Below, piece after piece: positions 49,532-57,973 of a DNA stretch of 60,243 nt. The DNA comes from Hyphomonadaceae bacterium (lineage in GTDB: Bacteria; Pseudomonadota; Alphaproteobacteria; Caulobacterales; Aquidulcibacteraceae), in the NCBI GenBank assembly GCA_016791385.1, contig JAEUMR010000021.1, forward strand, positions 1-60,243, written 5' to 3'. The position numbers and the translations under genes were made by a program. The stretch's first letter is position 1. Each line of letters begins with the position of its first letter. The notes under the pieces were generated by a model. That model had not been told where the DNA came from. It ran no database searches and saw only the letters and a program-made list of their open reading frames with translations.

Positions 49532-51364
49532 CCGCAGGATTTCGGAAGCGCGATTGCGCATTGCTTGTGCTCCATCATGTGCGGCCACTTGCTCTATGGC
49601 CTGCCGAATCCGAAGGTTGATTCCTGTGTCGGGTGCGAGGGCATCCAGCGCGACTCTACGGGCCTGCGCATAGGGCTCGCGGTGTTCGCCTATTAAGGCT
49701 TCTAGCAGGCGCTCTGTGCGTTCTGTTCGTTGGATAGGGTCATCCGTAACGGAGATCATGCGAACGATCCGCCGCCGAACATCAAGCATGGCGCGGCGCG
49801 GTACTAGCCTACGCCGCGTGAGAGCGAGCTGATAGATATTCCGCGCGGGACCAGTGTTCTCGACTTCATCAAGGAGGATGCTGATATCGTCGGGCTGGAC
49901 ACTACTCTCGGCCGCCTTCTTGCTGAGACGATGATGTGGATCATGATCGACACCGTCACGCTCAAGGAGAAAGTCCGCGGCGCGGCGGATGCGCTCATCG
50001 CGGCTCGCCGAGAGTTCAACTAGCCGGTTCTGATCGTAAGCGGGGAACTCATCAAAGCGCTCCGTGTTGCGCTCCCATTCGCCGTTCGGATCGCGCCTGA
50101 CGAGAAGCCTAAAGGCGTCTGGTTCAGTGAAAGGGTCGAGACGACGGATCGCCTTCTTTCTATAGAAGAGGTCCCGTTGTTGTGCATCCCGTGAAGCGGC
50201 CGAGATGGCTTGCAGCAGGGCAGCCAAGAAAACCAAGTCGATGAGCACCCTTGTTGCGAACACGGCGTGTAGCGCTAGCGGGTGATTGGCTTGGATCGGT
50301 GCGTCGCCCTCGACGTGATAGACCTCTGCCCAATCCACGAATGGAACCGCCTTTGCGAGTTCCGTGCCGTAAAAGCTGATCCACATGCCAAGGTCGTGCA
50401 CATCGGCGGCGTTTGGAATCGAGAACAGATCGACATGGGCGTCATTGGCGAGAAGCTGCGCCTGGCGGAGGGCCAATGGTACAAGCAGAAACATCGACAA
50501 GAACACGAGCAGCGCTTCGTCACGCAAATTTTGGGCGAAGCCCACGCGAATGTGCGCTTGGGACAAGGTAGGATTGAGCATCGCGAGTTCGCGATCCTGC
50601 TCTATCCAGGCCCAGCGTCGAGAGACAGAAAATGCAACCAAAAAGCCCCACGCGATCGGTACAAACGCCCAGGGGGCGGGCCAGAAGTATCCGAGTGTCG
50701 CGCAGGTGGCGATGACACTTGCCAAGATTGCGTAGCGCAGAAATACGTGTTTGCGGTTCGTGCCCGCCGCGTTCGCAACGGCAAAGACCAGAACACCGTC
50801 TACCGCGCTTAACGCTTGGCCAACCCATTCGGCAGGTTTGTTGAATAGTGCCGCAACTGTCGCCAAAGACGACTCAAGCCCTAGAGACCGCGCAACGCGC
50901 GGCAGCACTGGCGCCGCGGCCACTAGCACGAATGCGGCTGATAACCCCACGACAACCCACGTTCCCCATTCGGCGTGGATCTTGCGGTTTGCGGCGTTGC
51001 TCCCGGCTGCCCACCAAACGAGGGCAGCAATTATCACAACGATCACAGCGAGGAGGATCGCACTCCATCCGCTGACATGCTCGTAGCGTGGTTCGGCTCC
51101 GTTTCGCGCCGGCAGCTGCCCGTTACTTATTGCGCGACGCCAACTGAAGACTACCGGGGTTACCCCGGCGAACGCGAATGTGATGTAGCTAACGAGCAGT
51201 TGGTCTTGTCGGCTTATGTATAGCTCAAGCTGTCCGGAGAATGGCGCCGCAATCGCCAGCATCGCCATGACAGCTGCACAGAGAATGCAAGAGAGTAGAG
51301 CCCAATTGATTGTGAAGCGGCGCCCGTTGCTTTCGGGCTCGAAAGTCTCCGCGATTGCAGTCAT
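49511..51364 (-). CDS. large membrane protein, unknown function
   Basis: A 617-residue protein with about eight hydrophobic segments in the first 390 residues (about 20-45, 57-75, 102-118, 130-152, 183-200, 210-247, 284-302 and 364-385) and a soluble, mostly helical, charged C-terminal part (390-617). A distinct motif, TELAKAVPFVDWAEVYHVEGDAP, sits on the loop before the last helix. Base composition is visibly lower in GC (around 57 percent by eye) than its neighbours, which suggests transfer. I do not recognise a named family. It sits next to guaA, a hotspot for acquired DNA. Confidence 0.8.
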   Translation of the reverse strand: MTAIAETFEPESNGRRFTINWALLSCILCAAVMAMLAIAAPFSGQLELYISRQDQLLVSYITFAFAGVTPVVFSWRRAISNGQLPARNGAEPRYEHVSGWSAILLAVIVVIIAALVWWAAGSNAANRKIHAEWGTWVVVGLSAAFVLVAAAPVLPRVARSLGLESSLATVAALFNKPAEWVGQALSAVDGVLVFAVANAAGTNRKHVFLRYAILASVIATCATLGYFWPAPWAFVPIAWGFLVAFSVSRRWAWIEQDRELAMLNPTLSQAHIRVGFAQNLRDEALLVFLSMFLLVPLALRQAQLLANDAHVDLFSIPNAADVHDLGMWISFYGTELAKAVPFVDWAEVYHVEGDAPIQANHPLALHAVFATRVLIDLVFLAALLQAISAASRDAQQRDLFYRKKAIRRLDPFTEPDAFRLLVRRDPNGEWERNTERFDEFPAYDQNRLVELSASRDERIRRAADFLLERDGVDHDPHHRLSKKAAESSVQPDDISILLDEVENTGPARNIYQLALTRRRLVPRRAMLDVRRRIVRMISVTDDPIQRTERTERLLEALIGEHREPYAQARRVALDALAPDTGINLRIRQAIEQVAAHDGAQAMRNRASEILRLHPETA

Positions 51365-51546
51365 CCCGCCCCGTCCCCCAAATCATGAATGAAGTTTAAC
51401 CATTATCGGTTGATGGACGCAACCAGAGCGAGTGCTTCCTCGGGGGGGCGAGGGGGGCGGCGGAGGCGCCCGGTGGGGCCACCCCCGCATCCCAGCCCCG
51501 CCGCCCACGCAATTGACGCCCAGCGCGGCGCACTCCATTTCAGGCC
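51365..51546. other. divergent promoter region upstream of guaA
   Basis: TTAACCAT, a CtrA-type half site also present at ccrM, lies at 51396-51403 in an AT-rich patch. The rest of the leader is GC-rich and holds no gene. Confidence 0.35.
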
Positions 51547-53136
51547 ATGGCCAAGCACTCTTCTCCCGCGCCCGCTTCTGCAGCGGTGCACGAGCGCGTT
51601 CTCATCATCGATTTCGGGTCGCAGGTGACCCAGCTGATCGCCCGGCGCGTGCGCGAGAACGGCGATTATTGCGAAATCCACCCGTACAACAAAGTCGACG
51701 GCGCGTTCCTGAAGCGGTTCGGGCCGAAGGCGATCATCTTCTCGGGCGGACCATCGAGCGTGCTGGATGACCCCAGTCCGCGCGCGCCGCAGGAAGCATT
51801 CGCGTTCGGCGTGCCGATCCTGGCCATCTGTTACGGCCAGCAGACCATGCAAGTGCAACTCGGCGGCGTCGTCGAGGGCGGGCACGCGCGCGAGTTCGGC
51901 CGCGCCGATGTCGAGATCAAGAAGGCTTCGCCGCTGTTCGAGGGCGTCTGGGAGGTGGGCGGGCGCTATCCGGTGTGGATGAGCCACGGCGACCGCGTCA
52001 CCAAACTGGCCGAAGGCTTCGAGGTGATCGCCACCAGCGAGAACGCGCCGTTCGCGATCGCGGTCGATGAGAAGCGCCGCTTCTACACCACCATGTTCCA
52101 CCCCGAAGTCGTGCACACGCCCGATGGCGCGAAGTTGCTGAAGAACTTCACGCACAAGATCGCCGGCTTGCGCGGTGACTGGACCATGGCCGCGTTCAAG
52201 GACGAAGCGATCGCGCGCATCCGCGAGCAGGTGGGCGATGGCCGCGTCATTTGCGGACTTTCCGGCGGCGTCGATTCAAGCGTGGCGGCGGTGCTGATCC
52301 ACGAGGCGATCGGCGACCAGCTGACCTGCGTGTTCGTCGATCACGGCCTGATGCGCTTGAACGAGGCTGAGCAGGTGGTGTCGCTGTTCCGCGATCACTA
52401 CAATATCCGCCTGATCCACGCCGACGAGAGCGAGCGCTTCCTCACTGCGCTTGAGGGCGTCGAAGACCCCGAAGTGAAGCGCAAGACCATCGGCAAGCTC
52501 TTCATCGACGTGTTCGAGCAGCACGCACACGAAATCGGCGGCGCCGCGTTCCTGGCCCAGGGCACGCTCTATCCGGACGTGATCGAAAGCGTGTCGGCGA
52601 TTGGCGGGCCGTCAGTGACGATCAAGTCGCACCACAATGTCGGCGGCTTGCCCGAGCGCATGAATATGAAGCTGGTCGAGCCGCTGCGTGAGCTGTTCAA
52701 GGACGAAGTGCGCGCGCTGGGGCGCGAGCTGGGTTTGCCCGAGAGCTTTGTTGGCCGCCATCCGTTCCCGGGGCCGGGGCTCGCCATCCGCGTGCCCGGC
52801 GCGATCTCGCGCGAGAAGCTCGACATCCTGCGCGCTGCGGATGCGGTCTATTTGGACGAAATCCGCAAGGCGGGCCTCTACGATCAGATCTGGCAGGCGT
52901 TCGCGGTGCTGTTACCGGTGCGCACCGTCGGCGTGATGGGCGATTTCCGGACCTACGAGTACGTGCTGGGCTTGCGCGCGGTCACTTCCACCGATGGCAT
53001 GACCGCCGACTTCTTCCCGTTCCCGATGGATTTCCTAGGGCGCGCCGCCACGCGCATCATCAACGAAGTGAAAGGCGTCAACCGCGTCGTCTACGACGTC
53101 ACGAGCAAGCCGCCAGGCACGATCGAGTGGGAATGA
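51547..53136 (+). CDS. guaA: GMP synthase (glutamine-hydrolysing)
   Basis: Converts XMP to GMP. It has 529 residues. The class I glutamine amidotransferase domain (about 15-205) has the cysteine in LAICYGQQ and its His/Glu in MFHPEV. The ATP-pyrophosphatase domain has the P-loop SGGVDSS, and the C-terminal dimerisation domain ends with PPGTIEWE. The 3' end is a known island attachment site, and an integrase gene begins 292 bp downstream. A terminator follows the stop. Confidence 0.97.
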   Translation: MAKHSSPAPASAAVHERVLIIDFGSQVTQLIARRVRENGDYCEIHPYNKVDGAFLKRFGPKAIIFSGGPSSVLDDPSPRAPQEAFAFGVPILAICYGQQTMQVQLGGVVEGGHAREFGRADVEIKKASPLFEGVWEVGGRYPVWMSHGDRVTKLAEGFEVIATSENAPFAIAVDEKRRFYTTMFHPEVVHTPDGAKLLKNFTHKIAGLRGDWTMAAFKDEAIARIREQVGDGRVICGLSGGVDSSVAAVLIHEAIGDQLTCVFVDHGLMRLNEAEQVVSLFRDHYNIRLIHADESERFLTALEGVEDPEVKRKTIGKLFIDVFEQHAHEIGGAAFLAQGTLYPDVIESVSAIGGPSVTIKSHHNVGGLPERMNMKLVEPLRELFKDEVRALGRELGLPESFVGRHPFPGPGLAIRVPGAISREKLDILRAADAVYLDEIRKAGLYDQIWQAFAVLLPVRTVGVMGDFRTYEYVLGLRAVTSTDGMTADFFPFPMDFLGRAATRIINEVKGVNRVVYDVTSKPPGTIEWE

Positions 53137-53428
53137 TTCAGGGCATTTCGCACCGTTTCGACAACAATCGGAAAAGTGCGATTTCTCCCTGATTTATAAG
53201 CAAAAATCGTTCAACTACATTCGGCGGCCCGCGAGGGCCGCCGTTTTCATTTGACGGTATATCTGACGGGTCGCGCGACGTTGCCCAATTGACCTTTGCT
53301 CCGTACCGTCAGCCGAAATTCAGCCGTGACGGTATGCCGAACGATGAAAACGCTAGTGCATTCAACAGCCTGTGCTTTTGTCGGTATCGAAAAATGCGTG
53401 ACGGTATGTCGTTTGGAGGTATTTCGAC
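53137..53428. other. guaA/integrase junction with repeated TGACGGTAT motifs
   Basis: Starts at the guaA stop. It contains the guaA terminator and TGACGGTAT at 53252-53260, 53327-53335 and 53399-53407, with an inverted TACCGTCA at 53304-53311; a fifth direct copy is inside the integrase gene at 53599-53607. Spaced copies around an integrase promoter are what arm-type sites look like. No gene. Confidence 0.6.
53222..53247 (+). terminator. rho-independent terminator of guaA
   Basis: CGGCGGCCC pairs with GGGCCGCCG around GCGA, followed by TTTTCATTT. Confidence 0.8.
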
Positions 53429-54688
53429 GTGCTCACTGACGCCGCACTCAAATCACTGAAGTCGCGCGGGAAATCTTACAAAGTCTCGGATCGCGACGGC
53501 ATGTATGTGATTGTGTCGCCAGCGGGCGGCATCGTGTTTCGGCTCGACTATCGTCTCAACGGCAGGCGCGAGACGCTCACGATCGGCAAATACGGCCGTG
53601 ACGGTATTTCGCTCGCTGAAGCCCGCGAGGAGTGCATCAGAGCGAGAAAGACCGTCAAAGCCGGCCTCTCGCCAGCACAAGAAAAACAGCGCGAGAAGCG
53701 CCGCATCATGGAAGCTCGAACGTTCGGCGAGTTTGCCGAGCGCTGGTTCGAAGAGGCGCCGATGGCCGAGAGCACAAGGGCGATGCGGCGCTCGATCTAT
53801 GTGCGCGATCTGGATCGTGCCTGGCGCACGCGGCTGCTGAGCGAGATTACGCCGACGGACCTCAGATCATTGTGCCTGCGCATCAAGGATCGAGGCGCGC
53901 CAGCGACCGCGGTGCATGTGCGCGACATCACCAAGCAGATTTTTTCCTTCGCTATCTTGCATGGAGAGAAGGTCGCCAATCCTGCCGACGAAGTCGGCCC
54001 CGCGTCGATCGCGACCTTCGTGGCTAAGGATCGCTCGCTCTCGGCCAGCGAGATACGCATCATGTTGCGACTGCTCGAGCAGGTGGCGACGCTGCCTACC
54101 ATCAGACTCGGCCTGAAGCTCATCCTCCTCACCATGGTGCGGAAGAGTGAGCTGCAGGATGCGGTGTGGGACGAGATCGATTTCGAGCATGCGGTGTGGT
54201 CCATCCCCAAGGAGCGGATGAAGCGGCGCAACCCGCACAACGTCTATCTGTCCCAACAAGCTCTCGACATTCTCATCGCGCTCAAGACGTGCGCCGGAAA
54301 TTCACAATATGTCTTGCCCTCGCGCTACGACGCGGATGCGCCCATGTCCCGCGCCACCTTCAATCGGGTGACCACCGCGATCGCGGAACTTGCGCGCAAG
54401 GAAGACCTGCCGCTGGCGCCGTTCACCGTGCACGATCTTCGCCGTACCGGTTCAACCCAACTCAACGAACTGGGCTTCAATCGCGATTGGATTGAGAAGT
54501 GTCTGGCGCATGAAGAAGGCCGCTCTTCGCGCGGCGTCTATAACAAGGCCGAATACGAGCCACAGCGCCGTCACATGCTGCAAGAGTGGGCCAACATCGT
54601 CGATGCTTGGTCGCTCGGTGAACGCTATGCCGTCGCTCTTGCGCCGCCCACGCCGGTGATCGCTTTCGAGCGAGGCGCTGAGTCTTAA
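53429..54688 (+). CDS. tyrosine recombinase / island integrase (P4 type)
   Basis: A 419-residue integrase. The N-terminal DUF4102 arm-binding domain (about 1-90) includes GIVFRLDYRLNGRRETLTIGKYG; the core-binding and catalytic domains follow, with the arginine in VRKSEL, HDLRRTG (His-x-x-Arg), and HEEGRSSRGVYNKAEY carrying the His and probable Tyr nucleophile. GTG at 53429 has GGAGGT eight bases upstream. Position straight after guaA implies insertion at the guaA 3' end. It is the first gene of the element and is closed by two CtrA-like boxes and a terminator. Confidence 0.93.
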   Translation: MLTDAALKSLKSRGKSYKVSDRDGMYVIVSPAGGIVFRLDYRLNGRRETLTIGKYGRDGISLAEAREECIRARKTVKAGLSPAQEKQREKRRIMEARTFGEFAERWFEEAPMAESTRAMRRSIYVRDLDRAWRTRLLSEITPTDLRSLCLRIKDRGAPATAVHVRDITKQIFSFAILHGEKVANPADEVGPASIATFVAKDRSLSASEIRIMLRLLEQVATLPTIRLGLKLILLTMVRKSELQDAVWDEIDFEHAVWSIPKERMKRRNPHNVYLSQQALDILIALKTCAGNSQYVLPSRYDADAPMSRATFNRVTTAIAELARKEDLPLAPFTVHDLRRTGSTQLNELGFNRDWIEKCLAHEEGRSSRGVYNKAEYEPQRRHMLQEWANIVDAWSLGERYAVALAPPTPVIAFERGAES

Positions 54689-54718
54689 TGGATCGTTAAG
54701 TGATTAATGCGAGCTTAA
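54685..54718. promoter_or_regulatory. two perfect tandem CtrA-like boxes
   Basis: TTAATGGATCGTTAA (54685-54699) and TTAATGCGAGCTTAA (54704-54718) both fit TTAA-N7-TTAA exactly. The first overlaps the integrase stop codon. Confidence 0.55.
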
Positions 54719-54761
54719 GGGCGTCTTCCCTTGGAGACACCCCACCATACCCAACGCCTTC

Positions 54762-54790
54762 GAGCGGACCCTACAAGGGTCCGCTCATTT
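54762..54790 (+). terminator. rho-independent terminator after the integrase
   Basis: GAGCGGACCCT (54762-54772) pairs perfectly with AGGGTCCGCTC (54776-54786), followed by ATTTTCC. It lies 74 bp after the integrase stop and overlaps the end of the AlpA-type gene. Confidence 0.75.
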
Positions 54791-55060
54791 TCCTCGCGCC
54801 TTAACCGGGCGCGATTTGCGTTTGCCGACGTCGGGGTAGGCGACGCGCGCGTTCTTATCGGCTCGCCTGGCCTGCAACCACGCTTGGATTTCACCCAAGT
54901 CCCATACCGCACAGCGGGCGGTGAGATAGAAGCGCCGCGGAAATTCTCCGCGCAACTCCATCTCGTAAATCGTCGTGTCGGCGAGAGGCACAAGTTCGCG
55001 AAGCTGTTCACGGCGTATGGGGCGGCACTCCGGCGCGGAGTGTTCTGCAACGTGTGGCAT
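54785..55060 (-). CDS. AlpA-family regulatory protein
   Basis: A 91-residue protein with an AlpA/excisionase-type winged helix: REQLRELVPLADTTIYEMELRGEFPRR is the family pattern and WDLGEIQAWLQARR the C-terminal part. AlpA proteins usually activate an integrase or act as recombination directionality factors. It faces the integrase and ends at the terminator stem. The ribosome site is not clear, and the true start may be a few codons in. Confidence 0.85.
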   Translation of the reverse strand: MPHVAEHSAPECRPIRREQLRELVPLADTTIYEMELRGEFPRRFYLTARCAVWDLGEIQAWLQARRADKNARVAYPDVGKRKSRPVKARGK

Positions 55061-55426
55061 GGCGAAGCCAATCGTAGTTGAAGCGTGCCGATTTTAGCGG
55101 GTTAGCTATGTCTTGCGCCCTGTTTCACCGCGTTCGTCCCTTCCACGGCGGGTCCGCACGCGGCGGCGGGTGTTGCGGGAAGTGCCGGGAAGAGACGGGA
55201 AGAGATGGGAATCCAACGCTCCGCTGCCTCTGGCGGCGGAAAGTTTCGTTTTGCGCGCAAGGGAACCCGTTGTGAGTGAGGACGGCCGGCCGATAAAGGC
55301 CGCCGCGTCCCAGTAGGCGCTGGCAGTCGCAGCCCACGCCGTTCTCAATGGCATCGTTTGTCGACCAATGGATCAAACGTGCATGGACAGCCGCTCATTC
55401 GCCCAGCGCCCTGATTTTCGGTGAGT
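55061..55426. other. intergenic region of the island with a 10-bp tandem repeat
   Basis: No gene is supported; open frames here are Arg-rich and without ribosome sites. It holds four consecutive units of a 10-bp repeat at 55176-55215. Confidence 0.5.
55176..55215. repeat. four 10-bp tandem direct repeats
   Basis: Units starting at 55176, 55186, 55196 and 55206: CGGGAAGTGC, CGGGAAGAGA, CGGGAAGAGA and TGGGAATCCA. The period of exactly one helix turn suits cooperative binding of a protein. It lies 116 bp upstream of the AlpA start. Confidence 0.6.
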
Positions 55427-57667
55427 CTAGAAGTGCGCGTTGAATTCAAGTCCGATGGTGCGTGGGCGGTTTGTGGTCCAAAGCAGACGCGATGGCGCAA
55501 CCGAGCCGTTCACCTGATGCAGCAACGTATTATTGTCGAGGATGTTGTCCGCAAATAGCGTGACGCTCCAGTTATCGGTATCAACGCTGATCCGCGCGTT
55601 GGCGAGCGTGTAGCTGTCGATCTCGTAGTAAGCGGGATCCAGCGGCGCAGTGCGCGCACGCCCCTCGCTCTCGCCCACATATTGTGCGTTGAAATTGGCG
55701 TTTATCTCTGCGCGGCTCCAGTTCGGAAAGCCGCTGCGCCAGTCGAGCGCGATGGCGGCCGTCCAGTCTGGTGTATTCGGCATTCGCGTGCCCGCCGCAA
55801 CCGTACGTCCCAAAGCAGCTTGATCTACATAGCCGTCGTCGAATTGGGCGTCGTTGTACGAAAGCGCGCCTGAAAAGGTGAGTGCCGGGGTCAGCTCTAA
55901 GCGGGATTCCAACTCTAGCCCCTGGGAATGAGCGGCGCCGGCGTTGCCAAATCCACGGAATCCGCTCGGCGGGCTAAGTTGAACTTGTACATCAGACCAG
56001 GCGACGTAGTAGAGGGCGGCATTGAGGATGAGGCGGCGGTCAAGCCAAGAGCTTCTGGCGCCCATCTCATAGGACCAGACGCTATCGCCGTCGAACGTCC
56101 GTGGAACGCCGGGTACGCCGCGCGCCTCAGCAACGGTCACTGTAGAGGTGACGTTAACGCCGCCATTGCGAGCGCCGCGCGCGGCGCTTGCATAGAAAAG
56201 CAAGTCCTCGCTTGCTGCATACTCCAGCAGCAATTTCGGCAGGAATTGATCGAGCGGTACTGCGCTGGATACTGTTGTCGTTGGGATCACGCTGAAAACT
56301 TGATCGGGTTGTCGCCACACTTGCACCGCTGAGAGCCGCTCCCGGTAGAAACGGGCCCCTATGGTCGCTGTCAGTCGCGGAGTCGCCCGGTAGCGGAACT
56401 CGCCAAACACCGCCATTTGTTCGGCGTCATAGGATTCGGACTCGTCCAGCACGGTGCCGGGGGCGCCTGCGACGGCCGAGAAATCGACGAGAGCGACGTC
56501 CGTGTTGGTGGATTTGTAATAGGCGCCAACGACGAAATTCAGTCGTCCCGTCAGATTCGAGAGAAACCGAAGCTCTTCTGATAGCGCAGTCTCGTCCATG
56601 GAAAGGTTCTTGGTCGCAGGAAAACCGAGGCCGAAGCTCGCGGCCGGGTCGAGGCCCAGGTCCTCGCGATAGCGCTGAAAATAACCAGTCACCGAGGAAA
56701 TCGTGCCTGAACTAAAATTGTAGTCTGTGCGCGCGCTGACGAGCGTGGATCGATCATTCTGCGGCTCCAGCGCAAAGTGGCCGCTATTTGTCAGACCATT
56801 TGCCGCGCCGTTGATGGTCTGCTCGGCGTCGTTGTGCGATTGCTCGACATCAGCGGATAAGCGAACGCGCAGTCGCGGCGAGGGCGACGCCAGCGCGACC
56901 AGCCGCACGCCGTACTCGCGGAAATCGTTGGCGCCCTCGCGCGGAACGCCATTGGGCGTTGCTAGGGCCGGGATGTTGGTTGCGCTGTAGTCAATGAAAC
57001 CAGCTTCCTCATTCTGAAAAGCGCCAATTCGGACGCCAAACCTGTTCGGCACGATTGGAAGATTAGCTACGGCGTCCGCGCGCCAGTTGAGCGCGCCGTC
57101 TGCATTCTGTGTTGAGGACACCATAGTACGCAGGCGGCCTTCTATGTCGTTTAAGTCTGGGTCAGTGGTGATGTATCGCACCGAGCCGCCCATGGCGCCT
57201 TCGCCGTAAAGCGTCCCTTGCGGCCCACGCGCGATTTCAACGCGTTCGATGTCATAGAGGTTGAATGACCTCTGTACGTTGAAAGGCGTGGCGACGGCGA
57301 CGTCGTCCAGATAGACGCCTACAAGGGCGGAGCTCCGCTGCCAGTTCGTTGTGATGGAAACATTAGCCAGTCCGCGAAATCCAAGATCGGCCTTGTTGGG
57401 GCCATAATCCACCACCGACACGCCAGGGATGCGACGAGCAATGTCCGCGAGGCTTGAGACGCCCTGCTGCTGCGCTTCGGCGCCGGAGACTACCGAAAGC
57501 GCCATGCCCACATCCTGATCGCGTTCGGCTCGAAAGCGGGCAGTGACGATGATCTCGTCGGGTTGTGAGGGGGCGGGCTCGGCGGCGGCTGGCTGTGAGA
57601 TCGCGAGAGCAATGCCCAGGCAGATCGTCATGGCTGCGCTGACGTGCGCGCCCTTGTCTTGGGCCAT
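55427..57667 (-). CDS. TonB-dependent outer-membrane receptor
   Basis: A 746-residue outer-membrane protein with a signal peptide (about 1-29). The TonB box-like PDEIIVTA and plug domain (about 35-150, with IPGVSVVDYGP and RGPQGTLYGEGAMGG) are followed by a 22-strand-type barrel ending in a C-terminal phenylalanine (LEFNAHF). It imports an unknown large substrate (siderophore, vitamin or glycan) using TonB energy. Codon use and GC are lower than in the core genes upstream, matching its place in the island. No regulator or enzyme partner is beside it. Confidence 0.92.
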   Translation of the reverse strand: MAQDKGAHVSAAMTICLGIALAISQPAAAEPAPSQPDEIIVTARFRAERDQDVGMALSVVSGAEAQQQGVSSLADIARRIPGVSVVDYGPNKADLGFRGLANVSITTNWQRSSALVGVYLDDVAVATPFNVQRSFNLYDIERVEIARGPQGTLYGEGAMGGSVRYITTDPDLNDIEGRLRTMVSSTQNADGALNWRADAVANLPIVPNRFGVRIGAFQNEEAGFIDYSATNIPALATPNGVPREGANDFREYGVRLVALASPSPRLRVRLSADVEQSHNDAEQTINGAANGLTNSGHFALEPQNDRSTLVSARTDYNFSSGTISSVTGYFQRYREDLGLDPAASFGLGFPATKNLSMDETALSEELRFLSNLTGRLNFVVGAYYKSTNTDVALVDFSAVAGAPGTVLDESESYDAEQMAVFGEFRYRATPRLTATIGARFYRERLSAVQVWRQPDQVFSVIPTTTVSSAVPLDQFLPKLLLEYAASEDLLFYASAARGARNGGVNVTSTVTVAEARGVPGVPRTFDGDSVWSYEMGARSSWLDRRLILNAALYYVAWSDVQVQLSPPSGFRGFGNAGAAHSQGLELESRLELTPALTFSGALSYNDAQFDDGYVDQAALGRTVAAGTRMPNTPDWTAAIALDWRSGFPNWSRAEINANFNAQYVGESEGRARTAPLDPAYYEIDSYTLANARISVDTDNWSVTLFADNILDNNTLLHQVNGSVAPSRLLWTTNRPRTIGLEFNAHF

Positions 57668-57973
57668 TTCGATCTGTCTCCCGGTTGCGCCCTAAGCTTG
57701 TCGGCCCACCGTCCCTTGCCCAGCGGCTTCGTGTGACAGGAGGGGAGTTGGGTTTGGAGGCGCGTGATGAGGGTGTCAAAGATGGCGTGCAAAATGCCTT
57801 TGGCGTCCTCTAACGTCACCCCGCAGCTTAAGGCAATGGCAGGCGCCGATGACGCGCTTGAGCCGGCTTTCCCGGGCGGCGCCACTTGGCGAGCAGATCA
57901 AGCCCACCGCCAAGTGCGATTTAGTAGTTCCGCAGCCGCCGCCGCTGCGGGCTGATTGGCCCTGGATGAGTCC
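57668..57973. other. gap between receptor and relaxase, no gene recognised
   Basis: A minus-strand frame of 85 codons (57628-57885) overlaps the receptor start, but its sequence is not family-like; I treat it as unsupported. The region may hold the remains of the relaxase 3' part. Confidence 0.4.

Noticed and set aside
53207-55082. TTCAACTAC copies near 53211 and 55073
   Set aside because: Nine bases shared with loose similarity after it; too short to call an attachment repeat.
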